DNA of 64,000 nt from an uncultured Alistipes sp. (GTDB lineage: Bacteria; Bacteroidota; Bacteroidia; Bacteroidales; Rikenellaceae), in contig CALURC010000016.1 of assembly GCA_944323075.1 (NCBI GenBank), forward strand, positions 558,001-622,000. The letters are read 5' to 3'. Positions 8,395-17,858 of the stretch are shown here, piece after piece. Position numbers and translations under genes: made by a program. Below the pieces are notes generated by a model that was given only the letters and a program-made list of their open reading frames with translations, had not been told where the DNA came from and ran no database searches. The stretch's first letter is position 1. Every line of letters begins with the position of its first letter.

Positions 8395-9950
8395 CGCTTT
8401 TCGATAAAATCGGCCGCCCGATCGGCACAACGCTCCCCATCGATTGCTGCCGAAATGATTCCTCCGGCATATCCTGCCCCTTCACCAGCAGGAAAGAGTC
8501 CTTCGAGTTCGGGGTGCATCAGGGTCACCGGATCACGGGGAATCCGCACGGGGGATGAGGTCCGCGACTCGACCCCGACCACCAAGGCCTCACGAGTCAC
8601 AAAGCCGCGTATCTTGTGTCCAAACGCAACGAAACCGCTCCGCAACGCATCCGAGACAAAATCGGGAAGCCATCGATCCAACCGCGAGGGAACCACACCC
8701 GGCACATAGGAACATCGCGGCAGACCTACTGATTTTTTCCCTGCCACAAAATCCGCCAAGCGCTGAGCCGGAGCCATCTGCGCCGTTTCGACCTGAGCGT
8801 AGGCCGTCTCTTCAACCATCTGTTGGAAACGAAGTCCCGCCAGCTCGCCAAAAGAGGGGCGCAAATATTCGAAATCCGAGAGCCGAACCTCGGTAACGAT
8901 TCCCGAGTTGGCAAACACCGAATTCCGTCCCGACGGCGACATCCCGTTCACGACGGACTCTCCGGCGCGGGTCATGGCCGGCACAATAAAGCCGCCCGGA
9001 CACATACAAAACGAATAGACCCCACGTCCGCCGCACTGTGCAACCAATGAATAGGCCGCAGCTGGCAAGTACTCTCCCCGTTCGGGCATGTGATATTGCG
9101 CAGCATCGATCAACGCCTGCGGATGCTCGACCCGTACGCCCAAAGCAAACGCTTTGGCCTCAAGCCGCACACCCTGCGCATACAACATTTCATATATATC
9201 ACGAGCCGAATGCCCTGTGCCAAGAATAACGGCCGCCCCTTCGACCTGCGTATCGCCGAACCGGACACCGGTCACTCGCCCCTGCTTGACACACAAGCCC
9301 GAAACTTTCGCTCCGAAAACGATCTCTCCCCCAGCTTCCGTAATCGTCCGCCGCATGGCTGAAATAATTCGCGGCAGCCGATCGGTCCCGATGTGCGGAC
9401 GCGCGTCGTACAGGATCGATTCGTCGGCTCCATGAAACCGGAAAACCTCGAGAGCCTTCCGGAAATCGCCCCGTTTTTTCGATCGGGTAAAAAGTTTTCC
9501 GTCCGAAAAGGTTCCGGCTCCGCCCTCTCCAAACGCATAGTTCGAATCGGGATCGACCGGACCGTTGCGGTTGATTCGGGCAATATCCCGTTTCCGTGCC
9601 GAAACATCTTTCCCGCGCTCAAGTACGATCGGACGATACCCCCGTTCAATCAACCTCAACGCCGCAAACAGACCGGCAGGACCCGAGCCGACCACCACAA
9701 CGGGCGTAGCCCCTCCTACATAAGGATAGTCGAAATGGATTTCGGGAGGAGCCTGTTCGCCGTCTACATAGACCTGCACGCCCAGATTGACCCGCACGGC
9801 ACGGCCACGCGCATCGATCGAACGCCGCACGACACGTACATAAGCAATCTGCGACTGCTTTACGGAAAGCCGACGAGCCACTTCCGGAAGGTAATAAGCC
9901 GAATCGGAAGCCTCTCGGGGAGACAAAACCAACGACAATTCAACAGGCAT
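8391..9950 (-). CDS. FAD-dependent oxidoreductase (COG2509-like)
   Basis: A 519-residue cytoplasmic flavoprotein. A small N-terminal domain (1-75) contains YVRVVRRSIDARG, followed by the dinucleotide-binding fold VVVVGSGPAGLFAALRL near residue 83, ERGKDVSARKRDI, and GEGGAGTFSDGKLFT, which is typical of the uncharacterised FAD-dependent dehydrogenase group COG2509. The C-terminus closes the FAD site with GLFPAGEGAGYAGGI. The reaction is unknown; homologs are annotated only as NAD(FAD)-utilising dehydrogenases. It is translationally coupled to the downstream MATE transporter through an ATGA overlap. Confidence 0.88.
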   Translation of the reverse strand: MPVELSLVLSPREASDSAYYLPEVARRLSVKQSQIAYVRVVRRSIDARGRAVRVNLGVQVYVDGEQAPPEIHFDYPYVGGATPVVVVGSGPAGLFAALRLIERGYRPIVLERGKDVSARKRDIARINRNGPVDPDSNYAFGEGGAGTFSDGKLFTRSKKRGDFRKALEVFRFHGADESILYDARPHIGTDRLPRIISAMRRTITEAGGEIVFGAKVSGLCVKQGRVTGVRFGDTQVEGAAVILGTGHSARDIYEMLYAQGVRLEAKAFALGVRVEHPQALIDAAQYHMPERGEYLPAAAYSLVAQCGGRGVYSFCMCPGGFIVPAMTRAGESVVNGMSPSGRNSVFANSGIVTEVRLSDFEYLRPSFGELAGLRFQQMVEETAYAQVETAQMAPAQRLADFVAGKKSVGLPRCSYVPGVVPSRLDRWLPDFVSDALRSGFVAFGHKIRGFVTREALVVGVESRTSSPVRIPRDPVTLMHPELEGLFPAGEGAGYAGGIISAAIDGERCADRAADFIEKR

Positions 9951-10161
9951 ATCGACCGAAAATTCGAATTTAAGATTACGTAATTATCCCTTGTCCGTAT
10001 ATGGGAAAGTCTCTTTTACCATTGTCGAAAATCCACATTCGTACTGCCTTATCACTCCGTCAGACACGAGAGAGAACTCAGGTACAAGACTTTACTCCAC
10101 ACAGATGATCGTATTTCCAACACAATCTTGGGACAAAAATAGGCAAAACGTAAAAAATTCG

Positions 10162-10169
10162 TATATTTG
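10162..10169 (+). promoter_or_regulatory. -7 promoter element for the glycosyltransferase-pyrC unit
   Basis: TATATTTG at 10162-10169 places a transcription start about 30 nt before the ATG at 10206. The -33 region has no clear TTTG. Confidence 0.5.
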
Positions 10170-10205
10170 TTTGATAGAATGAATCTTTTTACATCCTGAC
10201 GCGGT

Positions 10206-10931
10206 ATGAAAAACTTGGTTATTATTCCCACATACAACGAATTGGACAACATACGTCCGATGATCGACAAGGTATTTTCCCTGCCCGAAAAATTTGATCT
10301 GCTTATTATCGACGACGGTTCTCCGGACGGTACTGCCAACATAGTCAAAGAGCAACAGAAGGTCCACCCCGATTCGCTGCACCTGATCGAACGTTCGGGA
10401 AAATTGGGACTGGGAACCGCCTATCTGACCGGATTCCGCTGGGCTCTGGATCACGGATACGACTACGTGTTCGAGATGGACTGCGACTTCTCGCATAATC
10501 CGGACGATCTGGTCCGGCTCTCAGAAGCCGCCGTCAAAGGTGCAGATTTGGTTATCGGATCGCGTTATGTAACGGGAGTCAACGTCGTTAACTGGCCGAT
10601 GAAACGGGTGCTGATGTCCTATTACGCTTCGGCCTACGTCCGGCTCGTCACCGGAATGCCCGTACGCGATGCAACCGCCGGTTTCGTATGTTACAGCGCC
10701 GACCTGCTGCGCAAAATCGACATGGAGGCGATCCAAATGAAGGGATATGGATTCCAAGTAGAAATGAAATATACAGCATGGAAACTCGGTGCACGGATAC
10801 AAGAGGTGCCCATCATCTTCACCGAACGCACGCAGGGTGCCTCGAAAATGAGCGGCGGAATTTTCCGCGAAGCCTTCTTCGGCGTTATGAAATTGCGTTT
10901 CCGTTCGGTTCACCCGAAACAAAATGCCTAA
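10206..10931 (+). CDS. Polyprenol-phosphate mannosyltransferase (GT2, DPM1-like)
   Basis: A 241-residue family 2 glycosyltransferase of the dolichol-phosphate mannose synthase type without C-terminal membrane anchors. Motifs: NLVIIPTYNELDNI (3-16), LLIIDDGSPDGT (32-43), the metal-binding FEMDCDFSHNPDDL (about 89-102) and GSRYVTGV. It would transfer a hexose, probably mannose, from a nucleotide sugar to a polyprenyl phosphate at the inner face of the membrane, for protein or envelope glycosylation. It precedes dihydroorotase by only 3 bp, so the two are cotranscribed. Confidence 0.92.
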   Translation: MKNLVIIPTYNELDNIRPMIDKVFSLPEKFDLLIIDDGSPDGTANIVKEQQKVHPDSLHLIERSGKLGLGTAYLTGFRWALDHGYDYVFEMDCDFSHNPDDLVRLSEAAVKGADLVIGSRYVTGVNVVNWPMKRVLMSYYASAYVRLVTGMPVRDATAGFVCYSADLLRKIDMEAIQMKGYGFQVEMKYTAWKLGARIQEVPIIFTERTQGASKMSGGIFREAFFGVMKLRFRSVHPKQNA

Positions 10932-10934
10932 GCC

Positions 10935-12275
10935 ATGTCTCGTTTGTTGATCCATAACGGGACGATCGTCAACGAAAACGAACGTTACAAAGGGTATATT
11001 CTCATCGAAAACGAACGCATAGCGGAGATCGGTCCCGGAAACTATTCTTCCGGTTCGTTCGATGGGACGGTGATCGATGCCGCCGGTCTGCTTGTGCTGC
11101 CCGGCGTGATCGACGATCAGGTCCACTTCCGCGAACCCGGCCTGACCTACAAAGCGGACATAGGAAGCGAATCGGCAGCAGCCGTTGCCGGAGGGGTCAC
11201 CTCGTTTATGGATATGCCGAACGTCAAACCGCCATCGGTCAGCCGTGCACTGCTGGAACAGCGTTTCGAACGGGCTGCACAGGCTTCGGCCGCAAACTAC
11301 TCGTTCTATTTGGGTGCCACGAACGACAACCTCGACGAAATCCGCCGAATCGATCCGAAACGTATCTGCGGAGTCAAACTTTTCATGGGCTCCTCCACAG
11401 GGAACATGCTGGTCGATGATGAAAAGGCACTGGCCGCGATCTTTGCCGAATCGCCCGTATTGGTTGCCACGCACTGTGAAGACGAAGCCACGATACGGAA
11501 CAACATGGAACTTTTCCGTGCAAAATACGGCGATCACATCACGGCGTCAATGCATCCGTTGATCCGCTCGGCCGAAGCCTGCTACCGCTCGACCTCAAAA
11601 GCCGTGGGGCTGGCCCAACGCTACGGAACCGACCTGCATGTACTACACCTGAGTACGGCTCGGGAGCTCACGCTGTTCGAGAAGAAGCCTCTTGCCGAAA
11701 AGAAGATTACAAACGAGATATGCGTACACCACTTGTGGTTCTGCGACGCCGATTACGCGGCCAAAGGGAATTGGATCAAATGGAACCCGGCGGTAAAGAG
11801 CGCCGAAGACCGTCAAGCCCTGCGAGAGGGTATCTCCGACGGCTTGGTGGACATGATCGCAACGGATCACGCGCCCCATCTACGGGAGGAGAAAGAGCGT
11901 CCCTACCTGAATGCTCCCTCCGGAGGACCGCTGATCCAACACTCGCTCACGGCAATGCTCGAGTTGGCCAAACAAGGCGTTTGCACGGTGGAACAGGTTG
12001 TCGAAAAGATGTGTCATGCTCCGGCGGTACGTTTCCGCATCCACGAACGGGGATTTCTGCGTCCGGGATTTTTCGCCGATCTCGTTCTGGTCGATCCGAA
12101 TGCACCTTGGACGGTCGCACCGGAAAACATCCTGTACAAATGCGGATGGTCACCATTTGAGGGAACGACTTTCTCGCATCGGGTGGTCCGCACTCTGGTA
12201 AACGGAAAGATCGCCTACGAAAACGGACGTGTCGATCCGACGGTACGCGGACGCGAACTGGCCTTCGACCGTTAG
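10935..12275 (+). CDS. pyrC: Dihydroorotase
   Basis: A 446-residue amidohydrolase. It cyclises carbamoyl-aspartate to dihydroorotate in pyrimidine synthesis. Evidence: VIDDQVHFREPGLTYKADI (58-76), GGVTSFMDMPNV, the metal-site histidines in CGVKLFMGSSTG, VATHCEDE and LHVLHLSTA, and the late ATDHAPH motif. The first metal-binding motif is QVH (62-64) instead of HVH; I recall this variant from other Bacteroidota dihydroorotases, so the enzyme is probably active. The start is fixed by the 3-bp spacing from the glycosyltransferase gene. Confidence 0.92.
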   Translation: MSRLLIHNGTIVNENERYKGYILIENERIAEIGPGNYSSGSFDGTVIDAAGLLVLPGVIDDQVHFREPGLTYKADIGSESAAAVAGGVTSFMDMPNVKPPSVSRALLEQRFERAAQASAANYSFYLGATNDNLDEIRRIDPKRICGVKLFMGSSTGNMLVDDEKALAAIFAESPVLVATHCEDEATIRNNMELFRAKYGDHITASMHPLIRSAEACYRSTSKAVGLAQRYGTDLHVLHLSTARELTLFEKKPLAEKKITNEICVHHLWFCDADYAAKGNWIKWNPAVKSAEDRQALREGISDGLVDMIATDHAPHLREEKERPYLNAPSGGPLIQHSLTAMLELAKQGVCTVEQVVEKMCHAPAVRFRIHERGFLRPGFFADLVLVDPNAPWTVAPENILYKCGWSPFEGTTFSHRVVRTLVNGKIAYENGRVDPTVRGRELAFDR

Positions 12276-12376
12276 CCGCTTAGCCACTCTCAGCCTCTAA
12301 ACATACTTCGCACAAAAAAGGAGTATGTTTTCCACCTAATTTTGCCTTATCAATTTTCAAATAAATCGATTCAGAT

Positions 12377-14101
12377 ATGCAGACCTCGTTCAAAACCCTT
12401 TGGCAAAATATTCGCATCTTCATCGGAAAACTCGGAGAGACACTACGTTTCGCCCCTGCCGAAATTTTCACGACCGTCTATGCATTCGTCACCTTTACGT
12501 TAGCTCACGAAGAGGTGTTCCCGATTCAGGAAGAGTATATTGCTCTGGCTCCACTGATCTTCGGTCTCAGTTTTATTCTGAACCGACTCTGCCACGGGAA
12601 ATGGCGCCTGATCTACTATCTCTCTCCACTCGTATATGTTCTCTTCATCAAGACCGATCTCAAGGATTGGATCACCTCGACCGAGTACATCATCGCGTTG
12701 TTGATCTACCCGCTGGCCGTCATCCTTAGCGACTGGATCAAAGAGAACAAACGCTTTGCAGTACGGATCATCCGCTATCTGGTCGATTGGATCGCAGCCG
12801 GTCTTTTATCGCTGGTCGCCTATCTGCTCGTAAACGCCATCGTCTACTCGTTCGGATATATTTTCGATCTCCATATTCCGTCCAAATTCAGCTTTTATGC
12901 ATTTCTATCGGCTTCCATCCTACTGACGCCGCTCTGCTTCCTAACCTTCAACCGACAGAGCGAACAAGCTCCAGACCGTCCGATTCCGGGCAACTCCTTT
13001 CTCAATATTCTGGCCCGGTATGTTCTGACTCCAGCAGTATGGATCTATACGGTCATCCTGTACCTTTATTTTATCCGCATTGCGGTCACTTGGTCCCTAC
13101 CGCGAGGAGGGATCGCATACCTCGTATTCGGATTCATACTCTTTGCCACAATCATCAAGGCACTCCAGCCACTTCTTCAGAAACAGCCGTGCAAATGGTT
13201 CTACGAACGGTTCAGTCTGATCTCACTACCTGCACTGATCATGTTCTGGATCGGAGTCGGATACCGGATCAATCAGTATGGATTGACAGAAGACCGCATT
13301 TATCTGATCGTCTGCGGAGCGATCATGACCCTGACAATCGGACTCTTTTTCAGCCAGAAATGGGGCAGATACCTTTACGCCACCCTGTCGGCAGTAGCCC
13401 TGCTCGCTTTGTTTACTTATATACCGGGGATCCGGGCCGGACAGCTTGGCCTCATCTCGCAAAACCTCCGGGCCGAACGGCTCATCGACCGATTGCAACT
13501 GGCCGACGCAACGGGAAAAATCTCCCCGATTAAACGCCCCGATTCAGATTCGATCTATAAAAAGGATTACAGAGACCTATATAATGCTCTTTGCTATCTC
13601 GAAGAACACGACAAATCGGAATCCTTTAAAGAGCGATTCGGCATCGCAGGTTCCTACTCCTTCCAGACAGAGATTGTTCCCCGCACATTGGAACAGTATG
13701 TCACATGGGGAGGTTTCGACACCGTCGTTGCCGAAGAGTCCTTTTATGTTTATTTAAACAACGACAAAAAACAATGCATTTCTGTGGAGGGCTACACCCG
13801 TCTTCTTTACCTACCCGAAGTTTGGGAACAAACATGTGCCAACGACACCTTAACGCTGCAACTTTTCGAAGACAGCACGACGTGGCACATCAACCTGAAC
13901 GAAATGCTCGACCGACAACTGTCCGGGACTCCTTATGCCCGGACGGATACAATCCCCGAACAATGGCTCGACAGAGAAGCAAACCGTTTCCTGCAATATG
14001 ATGTCGATTCGATGCGGATAAACTTTACAGATATTACCCTGCATCGGATTCCACAACTAAGCGTGGACAATGCGCATGTCAACTTCATCCTGCTCCGATA
14101 A
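12377..14101 (+). CDS. DUF4153 domain-containing membrane protein
   Basis: A 574-residue protein whose first 350 residues hold about ten hydrophobic segments and whose last 220 residues are soluble. The N-terminal part, including FTLAHEEVFPIQEEY and repeated hydrophobic hairpins, matches DUF4153, a family of unknown function frequent in Bacteroidota. The C-terminal part (residues 370-574) has acidic, aromatic beta-rich sequence, presumably extracytoplasmic. A -7 box TAATTTTG (12337-12344) lies 33 bp before the ATG and a short inverted repeat (12300-12329) lies upstream of it, so it is transcribed separately from pyrC. Confidence 0.82.
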   Translation: MQTSFKTLWQNIRIFIGKLGETLRFAPAEIFTTVYAFVTFTLAHEEVFPIQEEYIALAPLIFGLSFILNRLCHGKWRLIYYLSPLVYVLFIKTDLKDWITSTEYIIALLIYPLAVILSDWIKENKRFAVRIIRYLVDWIAAGLLSLVAYLLVNAIVYSFGYIFDLHIPSKFSFYAFLSASILLTPLCFLTFNRQSEQAPDRPIPGNSFLNILARYVLTPAVWIYTVILYLYFIRIAVTWSLPRGGIAYLVFGFILFATIIKALQPLLQKQPCKWFYERFSLISLPALIMFWIGVGYRINQYGLTEDRIYLIVCGAIMTLTIGLFFSQKWGRYLYATLSAVALLALFTYIPGIRAGQLGLISQNLRAERLIDRLQLADATGKISPIKRPDSDSIYKKDYRDLYNALCYLEEHDKSESFKERFGIAGSYSFQTEIVPRTLEQYVTWGGFDTVVAEESFYVYLNNDKKQCISVEGYTRLLYLPEVWEQTCANDTLTLQLFEDSTTWHINLNEMLDRQLSGTPYARTDTIPEQWLDREANRFLQYDVDSMRINFTDITLHRIPQLSVDNAHVNFILLR

Positions 14102-14176
14102 CTCCACCGACATCGCAAATGTTCTATCGTACTGCAAGAAAAGGATCATCGAAACGAATCGAAATCTTTTCGTAAA

Positions 14177-14208
14177 TTTGCAGTCAGCCGAAAAAAATAT
14201 TATCTTTG
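14177..14208 (+). promoter_or_regulatory. Promoter of tRNA-Leu
   Basis: TTTG (14177-14180), 20 bp, TATCTTTG (14201-14208): complete match to the Bacteroidota consensus, 12 bp before the tRNA. Confidence 0.85.
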
Positions 14209-14220
14209 CCCCCATCTTAT

Positions 14221-14302
14221 GCGGATATGGCGTAATTGGTAGCCGCGTCAGACTTAGGATCTGATGCCTTCGGGCGTGGGGGTTCGAGTCCCTTTATCCG
14301 CA
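14221..14302 (+). tRNA. tRNA-Leu (anticodon TAG)
   Basis: An 82-nt class II tRNA. The acceptor GCGGATA pairs with TATCCGC before discriminator A. The anticodon stem CAGA/TCTG holds loop CTTAGGA with TAG. A short variable arm (TGCCTTCGGGCG) and the T-loop GTTCGAGTC complete it. CCA is not encoded at the exact 3' end. Confidence 0.96.
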
Positions 14303-14311
14303 CACCAAAGA

Positions 14312-14348
14312 GACCGCCGAAATATTTTCAAAAGGCGGTCCTCTTTTT
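14312..14348 (+). terminator. Terminator after tRNA-Leu
   Basis: GACCGCC (14312-14318) pairs with GGCGGTC (14334-14340), followed by CTCTTTTT. It lies between the tRNA and tig, so it may only partly stop transcription into tig, which has no clear promoter of its own. Confidence 0.75.
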
Positions 14349-14377
14349 GACTAAGAAAACTACAAAATATTGAAACG

Positions 14378-15709
14378 ATGAATATTGTACGAGAAAATCT
14401 TGAGGACCTCACCACTCTGCTCAAGGTAACCGTCGGAGAGGCCGACTACAACGAAGCGGTAGACAAAGCGCTGCGCACCTACAAACGCAAAGCCAACATT
14501 CCGGGTTTCCGTCCGGGTATGGTTCCGATGGGTATCATCAATAAAATGTACCGCAAAGGGGTTGTAGCTGAAGAATCTTACCGTGCGGCATCGAAAGCCT
14601 GCATCGACTACATCGAAAAAGAGAAACTCACCCTCGTAGGCGATATGATCCCGAGCGAAAAACAACAACCGCTCGATTTCGACAACAACACCGAATATGA
14701 ATTCGTATTCGAAGTGGGCATAGCTCCTGAAATTGCTATCAAACTCAGCAAAAAAGACAAAATTACCAAATACGACATCCAGGTCGAAGATAAAATGCGG
14801 GACGGTTACCGCTCCAATTTCATGAACCGCTATGGTAAGCTGGTTGATGTCGACAGCATCGAAAAAGAAGATGCTCTTGAAGTAACTCTCGAACAAGGCG
14901 AGCATAAAGTCGAAGAGGCTTATGTCGGTTTGGTCGGCATGAACGACGAGGAACGGGCAGCATTTTTGGGCAAAAAGGTAGGTGATACCATGGACGTAGA
15001 CGTTACCAAACTCTACAAAACGCCCTCACAACGTGCCGCTGCACTCGGAGTAAAAGAGAACGAATTGGAAGGCATGGATCCGAACTACAAACTCACCGTA
15101 ACGAGAATCCGCCGGTTCGAAGCCCCCGAAATGAACGAGGAGTTCTTCAAAATGGCATTCCCCGATGGCGACATTACGACTCCGGAAGCATTCGATGCTT
15201 ACATCAACGAACAGATCACTCGTGATCTTTCTCGTGAGACCGAATTCTTGTTGCATATCGATGTTCGTAAATTTTTGTTGAAAAAGGCCGATCTCGTTAT
15301 GCCTGAAGCTTTCTTGAAAAACTGGCTCTACACGATCAACGAAGGCAAATTCTCTATGGAAGAGATCGAAAAAGACTTTGCTCAATTCGTTGACATGATG
15401 CGCTGGAACCTTATTCAAAAGCACTATATCAACGAGTTGAAGCTCGAAGTAACAGCTGATGAAGCAACCGAAGAGGCTAAGAAGAGTGCGGCTGCACAAT
15501 TCGCATATTACGGTATTCCGAAAGTCGACGATGAGACCTTGAGCAATTATGCCAACAACATCTTGTCGAACAAAGAAGAGAATCGCAAGATTTACGAGAA
15601 ACTGTTCGAGAATAAGGTGGTCAATGCCGTTCTGGATCAGATTACAGTCAACGAGCAGTCTGTATCTGCAGAAGACTTCGGAAAGTTGGCTCAAGAAGCA
15701 CAACAATAA
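14378..15709 (+). CDS. tig: Trigger factor
   Basis: A 443-residue ribosome-associated chaperone that binds nascent chains at the exit tunnel. The N-terminal ribosome-binding signature appears as IPGFRPGMVPMGIINK (about 41-56); the usual GFRxGKxP has Met for the Lys, as in some Bacteroidota. A divergent middle domain and a long charged helical C-terminal domain (about 250-430, with ELKLEVTADEATEEAKKSAAAQ) follow. The length is normal for the family. It is followed by a strong terminator at 15734. Confidence 0.92.
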   Translation: MNIVRENLEDLTTLLKVTVGEADYNEAVDKALRTYKRKANIPGFRPGMVPMGIINKMYRKGVVAEESYRAASKACIDYIEKEKLTLVGDMIPSEKQQPLDFDNNTEYEFVFEVGIAPEIAIKLSKKDKITKYDIQVEDKMRDGYRSNFMNRYGKLVDVDSIEKEDALEVTLEQGEHKVEEAYVGLVGMNDEERAAFLGKKVGDTMDVDVTKLYKTPSQRAAALGVKENELEGMDPNYKLTVTRIRRFEAPEMNEEFFKMAFPDGDITTPEAFDAYINEQITRDLSRETEFLLHIDVRKFLLKKADLVMPEAFLKNWLYTINEGKFSMEEIEKDFAQFVDMMRWNLIQKHYINELKLEVTADEATEEAKKSAAAQFAYYGIPKVDDETLSNYANNILSNKEENRKIYEKLFENKVVNAVLDQITVNEQSVSAEDFGKLAQEAQQ

Positions 15710-15733
15710 AAATTTCTTAAACAACATAAAAGA

Positions 15734-15769
15734 GTCGGGCGAGAACAATTTTCGCCCGACTTTCTTTTT
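15734..15769 (+). terminator. Terminator of tig
   Basis: GTCGGGCGA (15734-15742) pairs with TCGCCCGAC (15752-15760), followed by TTTCTTTTT. Confidence 0.92.
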
Positions 15770-16037
15770 GTTTATTCATTATACCCCAAAACATCGAATA
15801 TCGATTACCCCTCTATAATTACCACAATTACATATAAAACAACAAGGTAACAGACAGCAACTATAAATCTCATACCATTTAAAATTGAGAAATCAATAAC
15901 GACAGGTTAACAACCTATAAATAAATTCGACACTCTTATTATCTCAGTGTTTTCCCAAACAATCTTTATTTACGAATCTTAATCATTCCTTTCTTCCATA
16001 CATACTTTCAATAAAACATTGTGAATCTATGTAATAA
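15770..16037. other. Intergenic stretch between convergent genes, nothing seen
   Basis: AT-rich spacer between two terminators. No open frame, tRNA, repeat or good promoter is visible. Confidence 0.5.
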
Positions 16038-16070
16038 AAAGAGAGGGGCAGTTAAACTGCTCCTCTCTTT
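16038..16070 (-). terminator. Terminator of the OmpA-family gene
   Basis: A 16-bp stem (16038-16053 with 16055-16070) with one G-T wobble. The minus-strand transcript ends in a U-run from the A-run at 16036-16040. Confidence 0.85.
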
Positions 16071-16100
16071 ATTCTCGTCGATTATTTACCTACCCGACTA

Positions 16101-17276
16101 TTATTTATTGCTTTCAACAATAGCGACACGGTTCAACGGAATTTCCGGGAACTTATCGGTACCGCCCTTAGCAACAACTTCCAACTGAGAAGCATCTACA
16201 CCGAAACGATCAACCAATACTTTGCAAACTGCGTCAGCACGTTGTTGGCTCAGATATTGGTTACGTTTTGCAGAACCGGTAGCGCTATCAGCATAACCAA
16301 CGATCGTGAATTTCTTGTTCGGATAAGCTTTGATATAATTAGCTACATAACCCAGATTCATAATCTCCTGAGGAGTGATCGTATAGCTTCCGATATTGAA
16401 GAAGGTACCCATGATCGGACCTTCAATAGCAGGAGCAGCAGGAGCTTCTTTCACTTTATTCTTTTCAGCTGCCAATTCATCAGCAAGACGTTTTGCATCG
16501 GCTTTCGATTTAGCCAATTCATCTTCAAGAGCAGCGATCTTGTTGTTATAAGGAGTATAATCAGCAGGAACGGCAACCGTAGGACGGTTAAATCCACGAC
16601 GGTTCAGTTTGAACGTCAAACCGGCAGTAACGGTAAACATTCCTTCGCTTTTGGCACCACGAACAACTTGATCAAAACCTTGGTTAACAACCATCTGTTT
16701 CACCTCAAGGTTCAAATCTACCAAGTTACCCAAACGAATGTTGTTCAACAAACCGTAAGTAAAGGCGAACTCGTTATTGTAAAGGTGATTCGCAGCGGAA
16801 CGAGCCCAACCGAAACCTACATAAGGTACAAAGTTCCAAGTACGAGTCTCTTTGTATCCACCAATTGCATTGGAGATGTTCCACATCACATCACCATGCA
16901 GATTCATTACATTGAATTTTTCTTGGTACATACCTTTCGAATCGGGACCTTTAGAAGAGACTGCATAAGGACTACGCGCATTGTCCCATCCATTTGCTTT
17001 CAGACCTGAATACTGCAAACGCAGACCTACACATGGAGTCACCCATTTACCAACAGAAACATCCAAAGCCGGAGCAACATGATTTCCATAGCTATCACTT
17101 TCTCCCTGATAGACATTAATACCACCGGCAACTCCGATAAAGATATTATCGAATAAGCGATTGGTCAGATAAGGACCTCTTTTGGTTTGAGCTTCCATCA
17201 GTCCGTCGTCTTGAGCAAGAGCCGGAGCTGCTGAAACAGCCAACATTGCCATAGTTGCGATCAGATACTTTTTCAT
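16101..17276 (-). CDS. OmpA family outer-membrane protein
   Basis: A 391-residue protein. A signal peptide (1-22, ending ALAQ) is followed by an eight-stranded-barrel-type N-terminal region (about 30-225), a charged helical linker (about 240-285, LEDELAKSKADAKRLADEL) and a C-terminal OmpA peptidoglycan-binding domain (about 300-391). The domain shows FTIVGYADSATGSAKRNQYL and QRADAVCKVL. The peptidoglycan-binding NxxR pattern is altered to NRVAIVE near the end. It probably anchors the outer membrane to the cell wall and is likely abundant. A long 5' leader of about 210 nt is implied if the -7 box at 17494 is used. Confidence 0.92.
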   Translation of the reverse strand: MKKYLIATMAMLAVSAAPALAQDDGLMEAQTKRGPYLTNRLFDNIFIGVAGGINVYQGESDSYGNHVAPALDVSVGKWVTPCVGLRLQYSGLKANGWDNARSPYAVSSKGPDSKGMYQEKFNVMNLHGDVMWNISNAIGGYKETRTWNFVPYVGFGWARSAANHLYNNEFAFTYGLLNNIRLGNLVDLNLEVKQMVVNQGFDQVVRGAKSEGMFTVTAGLTFKLNRRGFNRPTVAVPADYTPYNNKIAALEDELAKSKADAKRLADELAAEKNKVKEAPAAPAIEGPIMGTFFNIGSYTITPQEIMNLGYVANYIKAYPNKKFTIVGYADSATGSAKRNQYLSQQRADAVCKVLVDRFGVDASQLEVVAKGGTDKFPEIPLNRVAIVESNK

Positions 17277-17579
17277 AATACAACTGATTTAAAGTTTAAA
17301 AATACTGTTAATACATTTCACAACACTTTCAAGGTTTCATAAACATCCGGCGCACCTGCATTATGACATTCGGGCCGTATCCTCACGAAAAACCATTGAC
17401 GTACTCAACTCTCTATTTCAAATAAACTGCCAAAAGCTAAAAAATCAGCACGAATCTTCATCTTTGCATAAAGACAAACTTCACTTGCTAATACAAATAT
17501 ACATTATTATTCAACAATTCCCCAATTTTTCCGCTAAAAAAAAGCTGAATTCTTTATACCGAATAAAATCGTTCTTTTT
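17277..17579. other. Long upstream region of the OmpA-family gene
   Basis: Gene-free stretch. The only minus-strand -7 match is TATATTTG (17494-17501), without a good -33, implying a leader of about 210 nt. No stable long inverted repeat was seen in it. Confidence 0.4.
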
Positions 17580-17610
17580 TTTGACAATGAACAAATAATT
17601 ACTATATTTG
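17580..17610 (+). promoter_or_regulatory. Promoter of tRNA-Pro(CGG)
   Basis: TTTG (17580-17583), 19 bp, TATATTTG (17603-17610): complete consensus, 14 bp before the tRNA. Confidence 0.85.
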
Positions 17611-17624
17611 CACCCGATTTGTTA

Positions 17625-17699
17625 CGGGGTGTAGCGCAGTCCGGTTAGCGCGCCAGCTTCGGGAGTTGGAGGTCCCGGGTTCGAATCCCGGTACCCCGA
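17625..17699 (+). tRNA. tRNA-Pro (anticodon CGG)
   Basis: A 75-nt cloverleaf. Acceptor CGGGGTG/TACCCCG with discriminator A; anticodon loop TTCGGGA presents CGG; the T-arm contains GTTCGAATC. It shares its D-arm with tRNA-Pro(TGG) and differs in the anticodon stem. Confidence 0.97.
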
Positions 17700-17700
17700 C

Positions 17701-17745
17701 AAACAAAAAAGAGAACGTTCATATAGAACGTTCTCTTTTTTGTTT
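17701..17745. terminator. Perfect 20-bp stem terminator after tRNA-Pro(CGG)
   Basis: Arms 17701-17720 and 17726-17745 are perfectly complementary with a 5-nt loop and carry A6/T6 runs, directly after the tRNA. It can also stop recR transcription from the other side. Confidence 0.93.
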
Positions 17746-17858
17746 GCTTTTATACACCGAAAATAAATATCCTCAGACGCTCTCCATTAACGGCACGCCC
17801 ATATCTGTTTAGGATTTTCCTTTTTATTCTCTTTTATAAAGAATTCCAACAACTATAA

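Noticed and set aside
10521..11537. 338-codon minus-strand open frame
   Set aside because: It is antisense to the glycosyltransferase and pyrC genes, both with complete motifs.
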